64,000 nt of DNA from Salinimicrobium catena. Lineage in GTDB: Bacteria; Bacteroidota; Bacteroidia; Flavobacteriales; Flavobacteriaceae. Every line of letters begins with the position of its first letter. The stretch's first letter is position 1. This document shows, piece by piece, positions 41,985 through 51,624 of this stretch. The DNA lies in NCBI RefSeq assembly GCF_900102915.1, contig NZ_FNGG01000007.1, positions 1-64,000 of the forward strand, written 5' to 3'. The position numbers and the translations under genes are program-made. A model generated the notes under the pieces. The model saw only the letters and a program-made list of their open reading frames with translations, searched no databases and was not told where the DNA came from.

Positions 41985-43331
41985 ATGGAACAGAACGACA
42001 TCGCAGTAGGATTAGATATCGGGACTACCAAGATCGTTGCCATGATCGGCCGTAAGAATGAATACGGCAAAATGGAGATCATAGGGATCGGGAAAGCAAA
42101 AAGCCTGGGGGTACACAGGGGAGTGGTGAATAATATCACGCAAACCATTCAGTCTATCCAGCAGGCCATACAGGAAGCCGAAGCAGATTCGGGCCTCAAG
42201 ATCAAAGATGTGGTAGTGGGTATCGCCGGGCAGCACATTCGCAGTCTGCAGCACAGCGACTACATCACCCGCCCGAATCCGGATGAGGTGATAGACGCTT
42301 CAGACATTGAGCAGTTGTGCAACCAGGTCCATAAGCTGGTGATGCTTCCTGGGGAAGAGATCATTCATGTGCTTCCGCAGGAATTCAAAGTAGACGGGCA
42401 GGCCGAGATCAAGGAGCCTATTGGGATGTACGGTGGCCGTTTAGAGGCTAATTTCCACGTGGTGGTAGGCCAGGTTTCTTCCATCAGGAACATTGGGCGC
42501 TGCGTGAAAAGTGCCGGACTGGAACTTTCAGCCGTTACTTTAGAGCCGCTGGCCTCTGCTAACGCGGTGCTGAGCCAGGAAGAAAAAGAAGCCGGGGTAG
42601 CCCTGGTAGATATTGGAGGAGGTACTACAGACCTTGCCATTTTTAAGGATGGAATCATTCGGCACACTGCCGTGATCCCATTCGGAGGAGGGGTGATCAC
42701 CGAAGATATCAAGGAAGGCTGTTCCATTATTGAAAAACAGGCCGAGCTGCTGAAGGTGAAATTCGGATCTGCATGGCCGGGAGAGAACAAGGATAACGAG
42801 ATAGTTTCCATTCCCGGATTGAGAGGAAGGGAGCCAAAAGAGATCACTTTGAAGAACCTTTCAAAGATCATTCATGCGAGAGTGGTGGAGATCATTGAGC
42901 AGGTTTTCCTGGAAATAAAGAATTACGGACACGAAGAGCAAAAGAAAAAATTAATCGCAGGGATCGTCTTGACAGGTGGTGGAGCGCAGCTGAAGCATAT
43001 CAAGCAGCTGGTAGAATACATCACCGGAATGGATACCAGAATTGGATATCCTAACGAACATTTGGCAGGAGACAGTGATGTGGAAACGACCAGTCCTGTT
43101 TATGCCACGGCAGTAGGACTTGTGCTGAACAGCCTTGAGATCGTTAAGAAACAGCCGCAGGAAGAATTAATGGAAGAGGCAGCCGAAGAGGAGGCCAGGA
43201 GCGAAATGCACGACTATGAGGAGGAAGAAGAAAAGGATCCGCAGGAACACCAGACAATAAGCCAGCCGCGCAGAACAATATTTGAAAAATGGTTTGAAAA
43301 ATTCAAGGATTTTTTAGACAACGCCGAATAA
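41985..43331 (+). CDS. ftsA: cell division protein FtsA
   Basis: Actin-like membrane tether for FtsZ, 448 residues. Phosphate-1 motif VGLDIGTTKIVAMIG (near 8), phosphate-2 DIGGGTTDLAIF (near 206) and the adenosine motif IVLTGGGAQLKHI (near 328) are present. The C-terminus ends in the amphipathic membrane-targeting helix TIFEKWFEKFKDFLDN. Three bases separate it from ftsQ. Confidence 0.95.
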   Translation: MEQNDIAVGLDIGTTKIVAMIGRKNEYGKMEIIGIGKAKSLGVHRGVVNNITQTIQSIQQAIQEAEADSGLKIKDVVVGIAGQHIRSLQHSDYITRPNPDEVIDASDIEQLCNQVHKLVMLPGEEIIHVLPQEFKVDGQAEIKEPIGMYGGRLEANFHVVVGQVSSIRNIGRCVKSAGLELSAVTLEPLASANAVLSQEEKEAGVALVDIGGGTTDLAIFKDGIIRHTAVIPFGGGVITEDIKEGCSIIEKQAELLKVKFGSAWPGENKDNEIVSIPGLRGREPKEITLKNLSKIIHARVVEIIEQVFLEIKNYGHEEQKKKLIAGIVLTGGGAQLKHIKQLVEYITGMDTRIGYPNEHLAGDSDVETTSPVYATAVGLVLNSLEIVKKQPQEELMEEAAEEEARSEMHDYEEEEEKDPQEHQTISQPRRTIFEKWFEKFKDFLDNAE

Positions 43332-43392
43332 GCGGCAAATAAAATACTATGAAGAAAAGAAAAAGAAGTAAAGAACCAGTAAAACAGAATTT

Positions 43393-45357
43393 ATGAGCAG
43401 CACAGAATTCGGAAACATTTCATTCGATCTCCCAAAGAATCAATCGAACGTAATCAAAGTTATTGGTGTTGGCGGAGGAGGTAGCAACGCGATCAATCAC
43501 ATGTTCCAACAGGGAATCAAAGGAGTTGATTTCGTGATCTGCAACACAGACGCCCAGGCCCTTGAGAACAGCCCGGTTCCCAACAAGATTCAGCTTGGTG
43601 TAAGTACCACCGAAGGTCTTGGCGCGGGAGCCGATCCGCAGGTAGGGGAAAAAGCTGCCGTGGAAAGCTTTGACGACATCAAGGGAATGCTGAATTCCAA
43701 TACCAAAATGGTATTTGTGACTGCCGGAATGGGAGGTGGTACCGGTACCGGTGCGGCGCCTATCATCGCGAAGCAGGCCAAGGATATGGGAATCCTTACG
43801 GTAGGTATTGTGACCATTCCTTTCCAGTTCGAGGGAAGAACCCGAAACGAACAGGCACAGGTGGGAGTTGAAAACCTGAGAAACCATTGTGATTCACTTA
43901 TCGTGATCAACAATAACAAGCTGCGCGAAGTTTATGGTAACCTTGGTTTCAAAGCGGGATTCTCAAAAGCCGATGAGGTGCTTGCTACTGCTTCTCGCGG
44001 AATTGCAGAAGTAATTACTCATCACTATACACAAAACATTGACTTGCGTGATGCCAAGACCGTATTGAGCAATAGCGGAACGGCCATTATGGGGTCTGCA
44101 CAGGCTTCGGGAGCTAACCGTGCCACCGATGCCATCAGCAAAGCGCTGGATTCACCACTTCTTAATGACAACAAGATCACCGGAGCTAAAAATGTATTGC
44201 TGCTTATCATTTCTGGTTCCGAAGAGATCACCATTGATGAGATAGGAGAAATAAGTGATCACATTCAGGCAGAGGCCGGTCACAGTGCCAACATTATCAT
44301 GGGGGTTGGAGAAGATGAGAGTCTTGATGAATCTATTTCGGTTACCATCATCGCCACGGGTTTTGATGTGGAGCAACAAAATGAGATCGTAAATACCGAA
44401 GCAAAGAAGATCATCCACACGCTGGAGGATGAGCAAAGGGCCGAACACGAGCTTTCTCCAAAAAAGACATCTTCAACTTACCAGCCTGCCCCTAAAAAGG
44501 AGGAGGAAAAGAAGATCGTTCACACGCTTTCTTTAGAGGAGGAAGAGGAAGATAAGGAGCCGGAGAGTAACCATACTTCGGAAGAAGTGCGAAATATGGC
44601 CGTAGATTACGAAGAAGTAGAACCTTCAGAAGACGAGTTCATTATCACCGATGCGGTGAATGACATTGAGGTGACCGATCCTGAAATGGTAGAGCCAGAT
44701 AACCAGGAGCAGTTCATGTTCACCTTTGATTTTCCAAAGAACCAGGAAGAGCAACAGGAGCCTGAAGAAGAGCCACGCATGGAGACTCCTAAACAGCAGG
44801 AGCCAAAGAAAGTGGTGCACAGGCTTTTTGACGAGGAGTCAGACAGCAGAGAGCAAAATAAGCCGAAGGAACGTGCTGCACAGAGAGATCAGAACGGGGT
44901 GACCAGGTATTCTCTTAGCGACTATATGGAAGTAGAGGAGATGCTGAATTCCACTCCTAAGAACACTGCTCCTAAAAAAGAAGAGAAGCAACCGGAGCCC
45001 GAAATGAGCAAGCCTGCATACCAGGAACCTCAACCGGCAAAACCGGCACCTAAGCCCGAAAAGAAAGAGAATCAGGAGGAGGACGATGATCCTTTCAACA
45101 ATCCTATCAACGAAACTTTGGTAAAAAGGGCCGCGGAAAGAAGGGCGAAAATGAAGGAGTTTAATTACAAGTTCAGGAACAACATTTCAAAGATCGATGA
45201 GATCGAAAAACAACCTGCTTATAAGCGTCAGGGAATCAATCTTGACAATTCCCGACCAGGGGAGGAAAAGATCTCCAGAACCAGCCTAAATACTGGTGAT
45301 GATGACGAGATCAGGTTCAGGACCAACAATTCCTTTTTACACGATAATGTAGACTAA
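43393..45357 (+). CDS. ftsZ: cell division protein FtsZ (long Bacteroidota form)
   Basis: Tubulin-like GTPase forming the Z ring. The globular part (about 1-335) contains GVGGGGSNAINHM, the tubulin signature GGGTGTGAAPI (near 116) and NNNKLREVYGN. The remaining roughly 320 residues are a disordered Glu/Pro/Lys-rich linker with a helical segment (TLVKRAAERRAKMKEFNY, about 574-591). The 654-residue total is far above the usual 380-400 but typical of Flavobacteriia. It ends just before a terminator that closes the dcw transcript. Confidence 0.95.
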   Translation: MSSTEFGNISFDLPKNQSNVIKVIGVGGGGSNAINHMFQQGIKGVDFVICNTDAQALENSPVPNKIQLGVSTTEGLGAGADPQVGEKAAVESFDDIKGMLNSNTKMVFVTAGMGGGTGTGAAPIIAKQAKDMGILTVGIVTIPFQFEGRTRNEQAQVGVENLRNHCDSLIVINNNKLREVYGNLGFKAGFSKADEVLATASRGIAEVITHHYTQNIDLRDAKTVLSNSGTAIMGSAQASGANRATDAISKALDSPLLNDNKITGAKNVLLLIISGSEEITIDEIGEISDHIQAEAGHSANIIMGVGEDESLDESISVTIIATGFDVEQQNEIVNTEAKKIIHTLEDEQRAEHELSPKKTSSTYQPAPKKEEEKKIVHTLSLEEEEEDKEPESNHTSEEVRNMAVDYEEVEPSEDEFIITDAVNDIEVTDPEMVEPDNQEQFMFTFDFPKNQEEQQEPEEEPRMETPKQQEPKKVVHRLFDEESDSREQNKPKERAAQRDQNGVTRYSLSDYMEVEEMLNSTPKNTAPKKEEKQPEPEMSKPAYQEPQPAKPAPKPEKKENQEEDDDPFNNPINETLVKRAAERRAKMKEFNYKFRNNISKIDEIEKQPAYKRQGINLDNSRPGEEKISRTSLNTGDDDEIRFRTNNSFLHDNVD

Positions 45358-45381
45358 TCTAACCAATATTAGTCCCCCCTT

Positions 45382-45415
45382 AAACCCGAATCCATCCCCA
45401 GGGATTCGGGTTTTA
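45382..45415 (+). terminator. intrinsic terminator of the dcw cluster
   Basis: AAACCCGAATCC (45382-45393) pairs exactly with GGATTCGGGTTT (45402-45413) around an 8-base loop, followed by TTTATTTTT. The 12-bp stem with T-run lies 25 bases past the ftsZ stop. Confidence 0.85.
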
Positions 45416-45450
45416 TTTTTATCTTCGCACTAAATAAATCCAAGCTTAAA

Positions 45451-45900
45451 ATGAGTTTACAGGAAAAAGTAATGACCGAGATGAAGGCTGCTATGCGGGC
45501 CAAAGACAGCAATAAACTGGAGGCTCTTAGAGCCGTGAAAAGTGCGATCCTGCTGGCGCAGACCAATGCCGCGGGTAAGGACGGCCTTAATGAGGACGAA
45601 GAGCTTAAGCTGTTACAGAAGCTGGTAAAACAGCGTAAGGAAAGCGCGGCCATTTACAAGGAGCAGGGGAGAGAAGACCTGGCCCAGCCCGAGCTTGACC
45701 AGGCAGCGGTGATAGAAAGCTTTCTTCCGGAGCAAATGAGCGAAGAAGAGATCGAAAAAGAGGTGGAGGCAATAATAGCCAAGACCGGCGCCACCGGCAT
45801 GCAGGGCATGGGGAAAGTGATGGGAATCGCTTCCAAGGAGCTTGCTGGAAAAGCTGACGGCAAGACCATTTCTATGATCGTAAAGAAGAAGCTTGCTTAA
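45451..45900 (+). CDS. GatB/YqeY-domain protein
   Basis: 149-residue helical protein (MSLQEKVMTEMKAAMRAKD) of the YqeY family, which resembles the tRNA-binding tail domain of the GatB amidotransferase subunit. ALRAVKSAI, LLQKLVKQRKESA and the C-terminal MGKVMGIASKELAGKADGK (a conserved helix-hairpin) are visible. The function of free-standing members is unknown. A TATCTTCG near 45419 could be its -7 box. It lies between two terminators, so it is probably monocistronic. Confidence 0.92.
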   Translation: MSLQEKVMTEMKAAMRAKDSNKLEALRAVKSAILLAQTNAAGKDGLNEDEELKLLQKLVKQRKESAAIYKEQGREDLAQPELDQAAVIESFLPEQMSEEEIEKEVEAIIAKTGATGMQGMGKVMGIASKELAGKADGKTISMIVKKKLA

Positions 45901-45925
45901 ATAAGAAAAAGAATAGATCGTAAAG

Positions 45926-45953
45926 AAACCCCTGCTTAGCAGGGTTTTTTTTT
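45926..45953 (+). terminator. intrinsic terminator after yqeY-like gene
   Basis: AAACCCCTGC and GCAGGGTTT form a stem around TTA (one extra C in the 5' arm), followed by an uninterrupted T-run to 45953. Confidence 0.8.
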
Positions 45954-46141
45954 GCCTGAAGGTTTCCTACCAATTGGCGATAAACAGTTTGATACAATTC
46001 CAGGCCAGTATTATGTTTTTCGTGTTGATATTTTACTGTTTGTCAGCTTGTTAAGGTTTTTACCGGTATTGTTTAACAGAATTTTTCAATAATTCTGAGG
46101 TCCCTTTAGTAGCTTAGAAAGGCTTACAGGATCCCAATATT

Positions 46142-49100
46142 ATGAACTTTTCTACCTATACCCCGGCGTTATGCCTGCTCTTGTTCTTCTTTGGGGTTAC
46201 CTATTCCCAGAAGAAGAACCCTTCTGTCTATCCTGAAAACAAGGAGAGGCTTCAAAGATTTTATTTAATAGGAGATACCGGACATAATTCATCCAAAGAT
46301 GGGTTACCGGCATTAAACGCCCTTGACACTTTTCTTCAAACCGAAGAAAATACAGGGAGTGAATATGTTCTCTTCCTGGGAGACAATTTTCCCGGTATCA
46401 AAGAACTTCCCTGGTCTACCTCCATGCCGGGGCTTGAAAAATTTAAGGACCGGCACCTCTACATACCCGGAGAACAGGAATGGCAAAGAAAGGGTATTGA
46501 GGGGCTGAAGGAGACCCAATCCTTTTTAGAGGAAAAATACCAGAGAGAGGATGTTTTTGTGCCAAAACCGGGATGCGCTTTTTCTTTCATTGATATTTCA
46601 GACGAGGTTCATTTGATAGTTTTGAATACCCAATGGTTTTTGGCCGACTGGAATGAACACCCTTTAATTAATGATGATTGCCCAGAGATAAAAACCAGGG
46701 AAGCCATGTTCCTTGAGATCGAAACAGAGCTAAAAAAGAACCAGAATAAGACTACCATTTTTGCGCTTCATCACCCATTAAGGTCCAACGGAGTTCATGG
46801 AGGTAAATTTAGCTGGTCTTCCAATATCTTAAAAGAGGAAGGTTCCCTTCCGATACCTGTGGTAGGCCAGCTAGTGAATTTCTTGAGAACTAGCGGGGGT
46901 ATTTCCCGCCAGGATATGGGGAATCCTCAGTATCGCAGTTTGGTCAACCGGCTGCAAACCCTCGCCGGACTCTGGGGAAAGGTGGTATTTGTCTCAGGTC
47001 ATGATCATTCTTTACAATACCTGGAAGACGAAAATATTAAGCAGGTCGTGGCGGGATCGGGATCTTCAAAAGCATATGTGCGCCAAGATGCAAATACTCT
47101 TTTTGCCTCAGAAAAAGAAGGTTTTGCGGTACTTGATGTTTTTAAGGACGGTTCCTCCCAAATCAGGTTTTTTCGCAGTGACAATGGAAATCCAAATTTG
47201 CTGTACCAGCATCAGGTGTTCGAAAAAGAAGCAAGTTTTGACGTGCAGGAGCTTTCGGAGAGTTTTCCTGCAACTGTGAAGGCTTCTATTTATTCCGAAG
47301 AAGAAACTGATAAATCAGATTTTTACAGGAAATTGTGGGGAGACAGGTACAGGAAACTTTATGAACAACCTGTAAACGTACCGGTAGCCATACTGGACAC
47401 GTTGTATGGAGGGTTGAAGCCTATGAGGTCTGGAGGGGGGCATCAAACCACCTCTCTAAGGGTTCGGGACACCACAGGAAGAGAATATAACTTCAGAATG
47501 TTGCGGAAGGACCCTACACAGTTCCTGCAGGCTACCGCCTTTAAGAACAAACCAATTGAAGAAATGTTTGAGGAAACCTTCGCAGCTAAGATGATTCGCG
47601 ACTTTTTCACTGCCTCCCATCCCTATGCTTTTCTGGCTGTGCCCGTTCTTGCTGATGCGGCCGGAGTCTACCATACCAATCCTGAGATCTACTACTTGCC
47701 CAGGCAAAAGAGCCTGCAAGACTATAATACCATTCATGGAGATGCCCTTTATATGATCGAGGAGCGGCCCGAGGAAAATTGGCTGGGATATGAAAGTTTT
47801 GGAGAACCCAACCACGATATCCAAAGCACAGATGGTATGTTTGATAGGTTGCGGCGCGATGAAAAATACAGCCTTGACGAGGCTGCTTATATAAGAGCCC
47901 GCATGTTTGACATGCTTATTGGAGATTGGGACCGGCACAATGACCAATGGCGATGGGCAGAAATAGAGCAGGAGAATGGAAACCGAATTTTTAAACCTAT
48001 TCCCAGGGACAGGGACCAGGTCTTCTCAAATTTTGACGGGCTGGTGTTTGATAAATTAAGAAAGTTGATCGGCTTTATAAATCAGTTTGGTAAGTATGAT
48101 ACAGAGATAACCGATCTTGACTGGTTTAACCGCTCTGCTGCCAATTTGGATCGAGTTTTGGTGCAAAGCTGTGGAAGACAGGAGTGGATCAAGCAAGCCG
48201 AATTCCTGCAAAAAGCAATTACAGATGAGATCATTAAGGATGCTTTTTCTCGACTTCCCGAGGAGGCACAGGGAACTACCACTAATGAAATAATTGAGAA
48301 CCTGAAGGGGAGAAAAGACAATCTGGTAAAAATCGCCACAGAGTATTATGATCTAATTAGCGAAATAGGAATCATGACCGGAACAGATAAGGATGATTTC
48401 ATTGATGTGGAACGACTGGAAAATGGCGACACTCACGTGCGTATTTCCCGCAATAAGGACGGTAAGAGAGAAGAGATAGTGAGTGAGCGAACCTTCAGGA
48501 AAATGGAAACTGATGAAATCTGGGTCTACGGGCTGGACGATGAAGATCAGTTTTACGTAAAAGGAGAAAAGAAACCCGGCATCAAAGTGAGGCTTATTGG
48601 CGGACAAAATAACGATGTGTATACTCTATTTCAGGGTGCGGGAATCAGAGTTTATGATTACAAAACGAAAAAAAACAGGATAGAAGAGAACAGGGGCGGA
48701 AAGATCTTTCGCACAGATAATTATCAAATTAATGTTTTTGATAAGAATCATAAGATCGTTCACAAGAAAAACCTGCTCCCGTATGTGGGCTATAACCCTG
48801 ATAACGGAGTCATTCTTGGCGTTCAAACGTCATTCACCAAAAACAGCCTGGTACGTAAGCCTTTTACTGCCAAATACAGGATTAGCGCCGGATACTTTTT
48901 TGCTACAGGGGGATTTGAAGCAGCTTATTCGGGAGAATTTGCCTATCCTGAATTTAAATATAATTTTCTGGCTGGCGCAGATTATTCAAGTGCGAAAAAT
49001 ACCATCAACTTCTTTGGTTTTGGAAACGAAACCCAAAATTTGGACAATGTGTATTCCAGAGATTATAACCGAATAAGGGTAGAATCCTTCGGTGCTGAGG

Positions 49101-49801
49101 CAGGTTTGGTTCGTCGTAATCTCTACGGAAGCACCTTCACCTATAAAGCCCTCTTTGAAGGGGTAGAAGTCGAGGCCACCCCGGATAGGTTCATTTCGGA
49201 AGCCTTTCCAGAAAATGAAAAGTTCTTTGACCAGATGTTTTATGCCGGACTGGAGGGAGCCTACAGCTATGAAAGTGTGAACAGCAGGATAAATCCTTCC
49301 CGCGGACTTATTTTTCACTTAACGGCCGGGGGTAAACTAAACCTTAAAGAGACGGGGCGACATTTTTATTATGTCAATCCTTTCCTGGAAGTATACACCC
49401 CTTTGACAGCAAACGAACGTTTGGTGCTCAACCCAAGATTGCAGTCACAACTAAATTTTAGAGAAGATTTTGAATTTTATCATGCCGCAACTTTAGGAGG
49501 CAAAACCGGCTTAAGGAGTTTTCGCCATGAGCGGTTTACCGGCACCCGTGCCTTTGCAGCCGGTACAGACCTTCGGTATAACTTTGAGACCATTAAAAAT
49601 AATTTTTTACCGGTACAGGTTGGGGTGCTTGCCGGTTATGATCTTGGAAGGGTGTGGATGAATGAAAAAACCAGTGAAAAGTGGCATCATAGCTACGGGG
49701 GCGGATTTTGGTTAGCAATAGCTGAAGCTGCAGGAGAAGTGAATCTATTTCATGGAAAAGAAGGATTCCGTTTTTCATTTGGTTTTCAAATGGGCTTGTA
49801 A
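46142..49801 (+). CDS. metallophosphoesterase / kinase-like / outer-membrane barrel fusion
   Basis: 1219 residues with a signal peptide (to about 22). Part 1 (about 35-330) is a calcineurin-like phosphoesterase: GDTGH (Asp45), GDNF (Asp81, Asn82), PGEQEW where GNHD/E is usual, LHHP (His210/211) and GHDH (His287/289). Part 2 (about 400-660) shows elements in protein-kinase order: a Gly-rich GGLKPMRSGGG (423 on), FRMLRKDP with Lys456, a hinge-like YMIEERP, GDWDRHNDQW (594-603) as catalytic-loop-like segment and PRDRDQVF (622-628) as metal-loop-like segment, recalling HipA/CotH/FAM20 folds; this is my inference. Part 3 (about 850-1219) is a BamA/TamA-like surface-antigen barrel ending in FRFSFGFQMGL with a terminal aromatic strand. 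It is a lone gene between a terminator and tRNA-Arg. Confidence 0.85.
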   Translation: MNFSTYTPALCLLLFFFGVTYSQKKNPSVYPENKERLQRFYLIGDTGHNSSKDGLPALNALDTFLQTEENTGSEYVLFLGDNFPGIKELPWSTSMPGLEKFKDRHLYIPGEQEWQRKGIEGLKETQSFLEEKYQREDVFVPKPGCAFSFIDISDEVHLIVLNTQWFLADWNEHPLINDDCPEIKTREAMFLEIETELKKNQNKTTIFALHHPLRSNGVHGGKFSWSSNILKEEGSLPIPVVGQLVNFLRTSGGISRQDMGNPQYRSLVNRLQTLAGLWGKVVFVSGHDHSLQYLEDENIKQVVAGSGSSKAYVRQDANTLFASEKEGFAVLDVFKDGSSQIRFFRSDNGNPNLLYQHQVFEKEASFDVQELSESFPATVKASIYSEEETDKSDFYRKLWGDRYRKLYEQPVNVPVAILDTLYGGLKPMRSGGGHQTTSLRVRDTTGREYNFRMLRKDPTQFLQATAFKNKPIEEMFEETFAAKMIRDFFTASHPYAFLAVPVLADAAGVYHTNPEIYYLPRQKSLQDYNTIHGDALYMIEERPEENWLGYESFGEPNHDIQSTDGMFDRLRRDEKYSLDEAAYIRARMFDMLIGDWDRHNDQWRWAEIEQENGNRIFKPIPRDRDQVFSNFDGLVFDKLRKLIGFINQFGKYDTEITDLDWFNRSAANLDRVLVQSCGRQEWIKQAEFLQKAITDEIIKDAFSRLPEEAQGTTTNEIIENLKGRKDNLVKIATEYYDLISEIGIMTGTDKDDFIDVERLENGDTHVRISRNKDGKREEIVSERTFRKMETDEIWVYGLDDEDQFYVKGEKKPGIKVRLIGGQNNDVYTLFQGAGIRVYDYKTKKNRIEENRGGKIFRTDNYQINVFDKNHKIVHKKNLLPYVGYNPDNGVILGVQTSFTKNSLVRKPFTAKYRISAGYFFATGGFEAAYSGEFAYPEFKYNFLAGADYSSAKNTINFFGFGNETQNLDNVYSRDYNRIRVESFGAEAGLVRRNLYGSTFTYKALFEGVEVEATPDRFISEAFPENEKFFDQMFYAGLEGAYSYESVNSRINPSRGLIFHLTAGGKLNLKETGRHFYYVNPFLEVYTPLTANERLVLNPRLQSQLNFREDFEFYHAATLGGKTGLRSFRHERFTGTRAFAAGTDLRYNFETIKNNFLPVQVGVLAGYDLGRVWMNEKTSEKWHHSYGGGFWLAIAEAAGEVNLFHGKEGFRFSFGFQMGL

Positions 49802-50042
49802 ATCCAAAAAGGGCACTATTGCAGATGCCAGGGGGCATTATAAAAAGACGTTCTAATTTGTAGAATTTTCGGTTTTTAACTCCTGGTCCTTTCATAGGCC
49901 CCCGACAAATTAACACAGCAGCAGTTTTGGATATGTTTTCATTGGTTTTGCAAGAACTTTTTGTGTAAATTGCGCCACTTTTAAGGCAGTCTTGTCTGTC
50001 GCCAGGCAGGGTTCACAACCGAAAGTCTTTGAAAAATTTATT

Positions 50043-50116
50043 GGCCGCGTAGTTCAACTGGATAGAATATCAGATTTCGGCTCTGAGGGTTGGGGGTTCG
50101 AATCCTCCCGCGGTCA
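50043..50116 (+). tRNA. tRNA-Arg (anticodon TCG)
   Basis: 74 bases fold as a tRNA: acceptor GGCCGCG with CGCGGTC and discriminator A, D-arm GTTC-AACTGGATA-GAAT, anticodon stem TCAGA/TCTGA around loop TTTCGGC (anticodon TCG, reading CGA), T-arm GGGGG-TTCGAAT-CCTCC. No CCA is encoded, as usual in this group. An integrase gene starts 213 bp downstream, so its 3' half is the likely attachment site of the island that follows. Confidence 0.93.
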
Positions 50117-50210
50117 CTTTTTTTTAACATTTTTCCTGCAAAACCCTTGATTTTCAAGGGTTTTCATTTTTAATGATATTATAATGTATTGTTAAAAATG
50201 GAAATAAAAG

Positions 50211-50292
50211 TTCACAATTCGGTCAACACTTTTTTGTATATTGTTGTTGCGATTTAGTTATGGATCTTTTTGAGTAGTTGATTTGACTTTCG
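50211..50292 (+). repeat. short repeats at the left end of the island (candidate arm sites)
   Basis: TTCACAATTCGGTCAACA (50211-50228) recurs with one difference at 61412-61429, and TTGATTTGACTTTCG (50278-50292) recurs exactly at 61132-61146. Both pairs are in the same orientation, one copy beside the integrase and tRNA and one near the other end of the AT-rich block. They may be integrase arm-binding sites or remnants of a duplication. Confidence 0.5.
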
Positions 50293-50328
50293 TCTTATAA
50301 AGATGTTTCATTTTAAAAGACGACAACT

Positions 50329-51624
50329 ATGAAAACCTCAAGTACCTTCTCCATCCTCTTCTGGATCAATTCCTCACGTCTTAGAAATAATCATGCTGGC
50401 CTATACGTCCGCATAACGTGCAATAGTAAACGGGTAAACATAAGTTTAAAAACTAAAGTCAAGAAAAATATTTGGGAAAGCAAAAAATCAAGAGCAAAAG
50501 GAAACTCTAAAGAAGCCAAACAAATAAATCAATTGCTCCAGATCACCCGCTCACAGCTTTATCAGTGTTACGTTGATCTAAAACAGGAAGGGAAAACTAT
50601 TTCAGCTGAATCTATCAAAAAGCGCTTTTTGGGTGAAGACCAGAAAAATTACACGTTAAGAGACCTCATTAACTATCATAACGAAAAAAACCAGAAGGTA
50701 TTGAATAAATTCACCCTTCGGCATTATGAGACCACTCAAAGGTACCTGATGGAGTATATTCGAAAAGAATACAAAACGAAAGATATAGCTCTAAAAGAAA
50801 TGAACTACAGTTTTGTAGTGGGGCTGGAAAGTTTTCTAAGAAATTATACTCCCAGGCATTATCAAAAATGTATTGGCCATAACGCCATTATGAAGCACAT
50901 CCAGAGGTTGCGTAAAATGATTACCCTTGCCTACCATATCGAATGGATAGAAAGAGATCCATTCGTCAAATTCAAACCCCGCATTTTGAAAAAGGAACGC
51001 GGCTTTTTAACTGAAAAGGAAATAACTGCAATCGAGCGACTCCGGTTTCCCACAGAAAGGCTAGAGGTAGTAAGAGATCTGTTTATTTTTAGTTGTTATA
51101 CCGGAATTTCGTTTGGGGATATAATGCTTCTTTCTGCTGAAAATCTGATGAGCGGTGAAGATGGCAATGATTGGATTATCACCAAAAGAAAAAAAACATT
51201 AAATCCGGTTAAGATTCCCTTACTTTCTAAGGCCCAAAGGATAATTTTGAAATACAGAGATTCTCCCAGGACTGTGGTTTATGACAGTCTGCTTCCAAGA
51301 ATTTCCAACCAAAAGGCAAATGCGTACCTCAAGGAAATCCAGGCCCAGGCAAAAATAAATAAGAAGCTTACCTTTCATTTAGCCCGTCATACGTTTGCAA
51401 CTACTATTACTCTCTCCAATGGTGTTCCTCTTGAGACTATCTCAAAGTTACTCGGCCATTCGGAGCTGAGAACCACCCAGATTTATGCTAAGGTGGTTGA
51501 AAAAAAAGTTAGTGAAGATATGATGAAGCTGCGGCAGAAAATTGACAGGGAACCTGAGCCGGAAATAGAGGAAGAATTCAATAGCAATGGAGTGGATTTT
51601 TGTTATCACTACAGGGAAAAATAA
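50329..51624 (+). CDS. tyrosine-type site-specific integrase
   Basis: 431 residues, Bacteroidota phage/transposon integrase type: arm-binding N-terminus (about 1-95), SAM-like core-binding domain (about 110-215), catalytic domain (about 225-405). HLARHTFA (HxxR), LLGHSELRTTQIY (H...Y, nucleophile Tyr near 390) are clear. The first Arg region reads YTGISFGDI, with Ser where TGLR is usual, a substitution common in Bacteroidota members (they often show TGLAF/Y). It is oriented away from the tRNA-Arg gene, directly downstream of it, and should catalyse integration and excision of the island. Confidence 0.92.
   Translation: MKTSSTFSILFWINSSRLRNNHAGLYVRITCNSKRVNISLKTKVKKNIWESKKSRAKGNSKEAKQINQLLQITRSQLYQCYVDLKQEGKTISAESIKKRFLGEDQKNYTLRDLINYHNEKNQKVLNKFTLRHYETTQRYLMEYIRKEYKTKDIALKEMNYSFVVGLESFLRNYTPRHYQKCIGHNAIMKHIQRLRKMITLAYHIEWIERDPFVKFKPRILKKERGFLTEKEITAIERLRFPTERLEVVRDLFIFSCYTGISFGDIMLLSAENLMSGEDGNDWIITKRKKTLNPVKIPLLSKAQRIILKYRDSPRTVVYDSLLPRISNQKANAYLKEIQAQAKINKKLTFHLARHTFATTITLSNGVPLETISKLLGHSELRTTQIYAKVVEKKVSEDMMKLRQKIDREPEPEIEEEFNSNGVDFCYHYREK

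Noticed and set aside
49991-50012. CTTGTCTGTCGCCAGGCAGGG palindrome-like sequence (about 20 bases) before tRNA-Arg
   Set aside because: Imperfect and single in the window; could be a dispersed repeat but nothing supports a function.
51077-51130. integrase considered inactive because the first catalytic Arg reads Ser
   Set aside because: Bacteroidota tyrosine recombinases commonly vary at this motif (TGLAF/Y types) while staying active, and HxxR and Tyr are intact.
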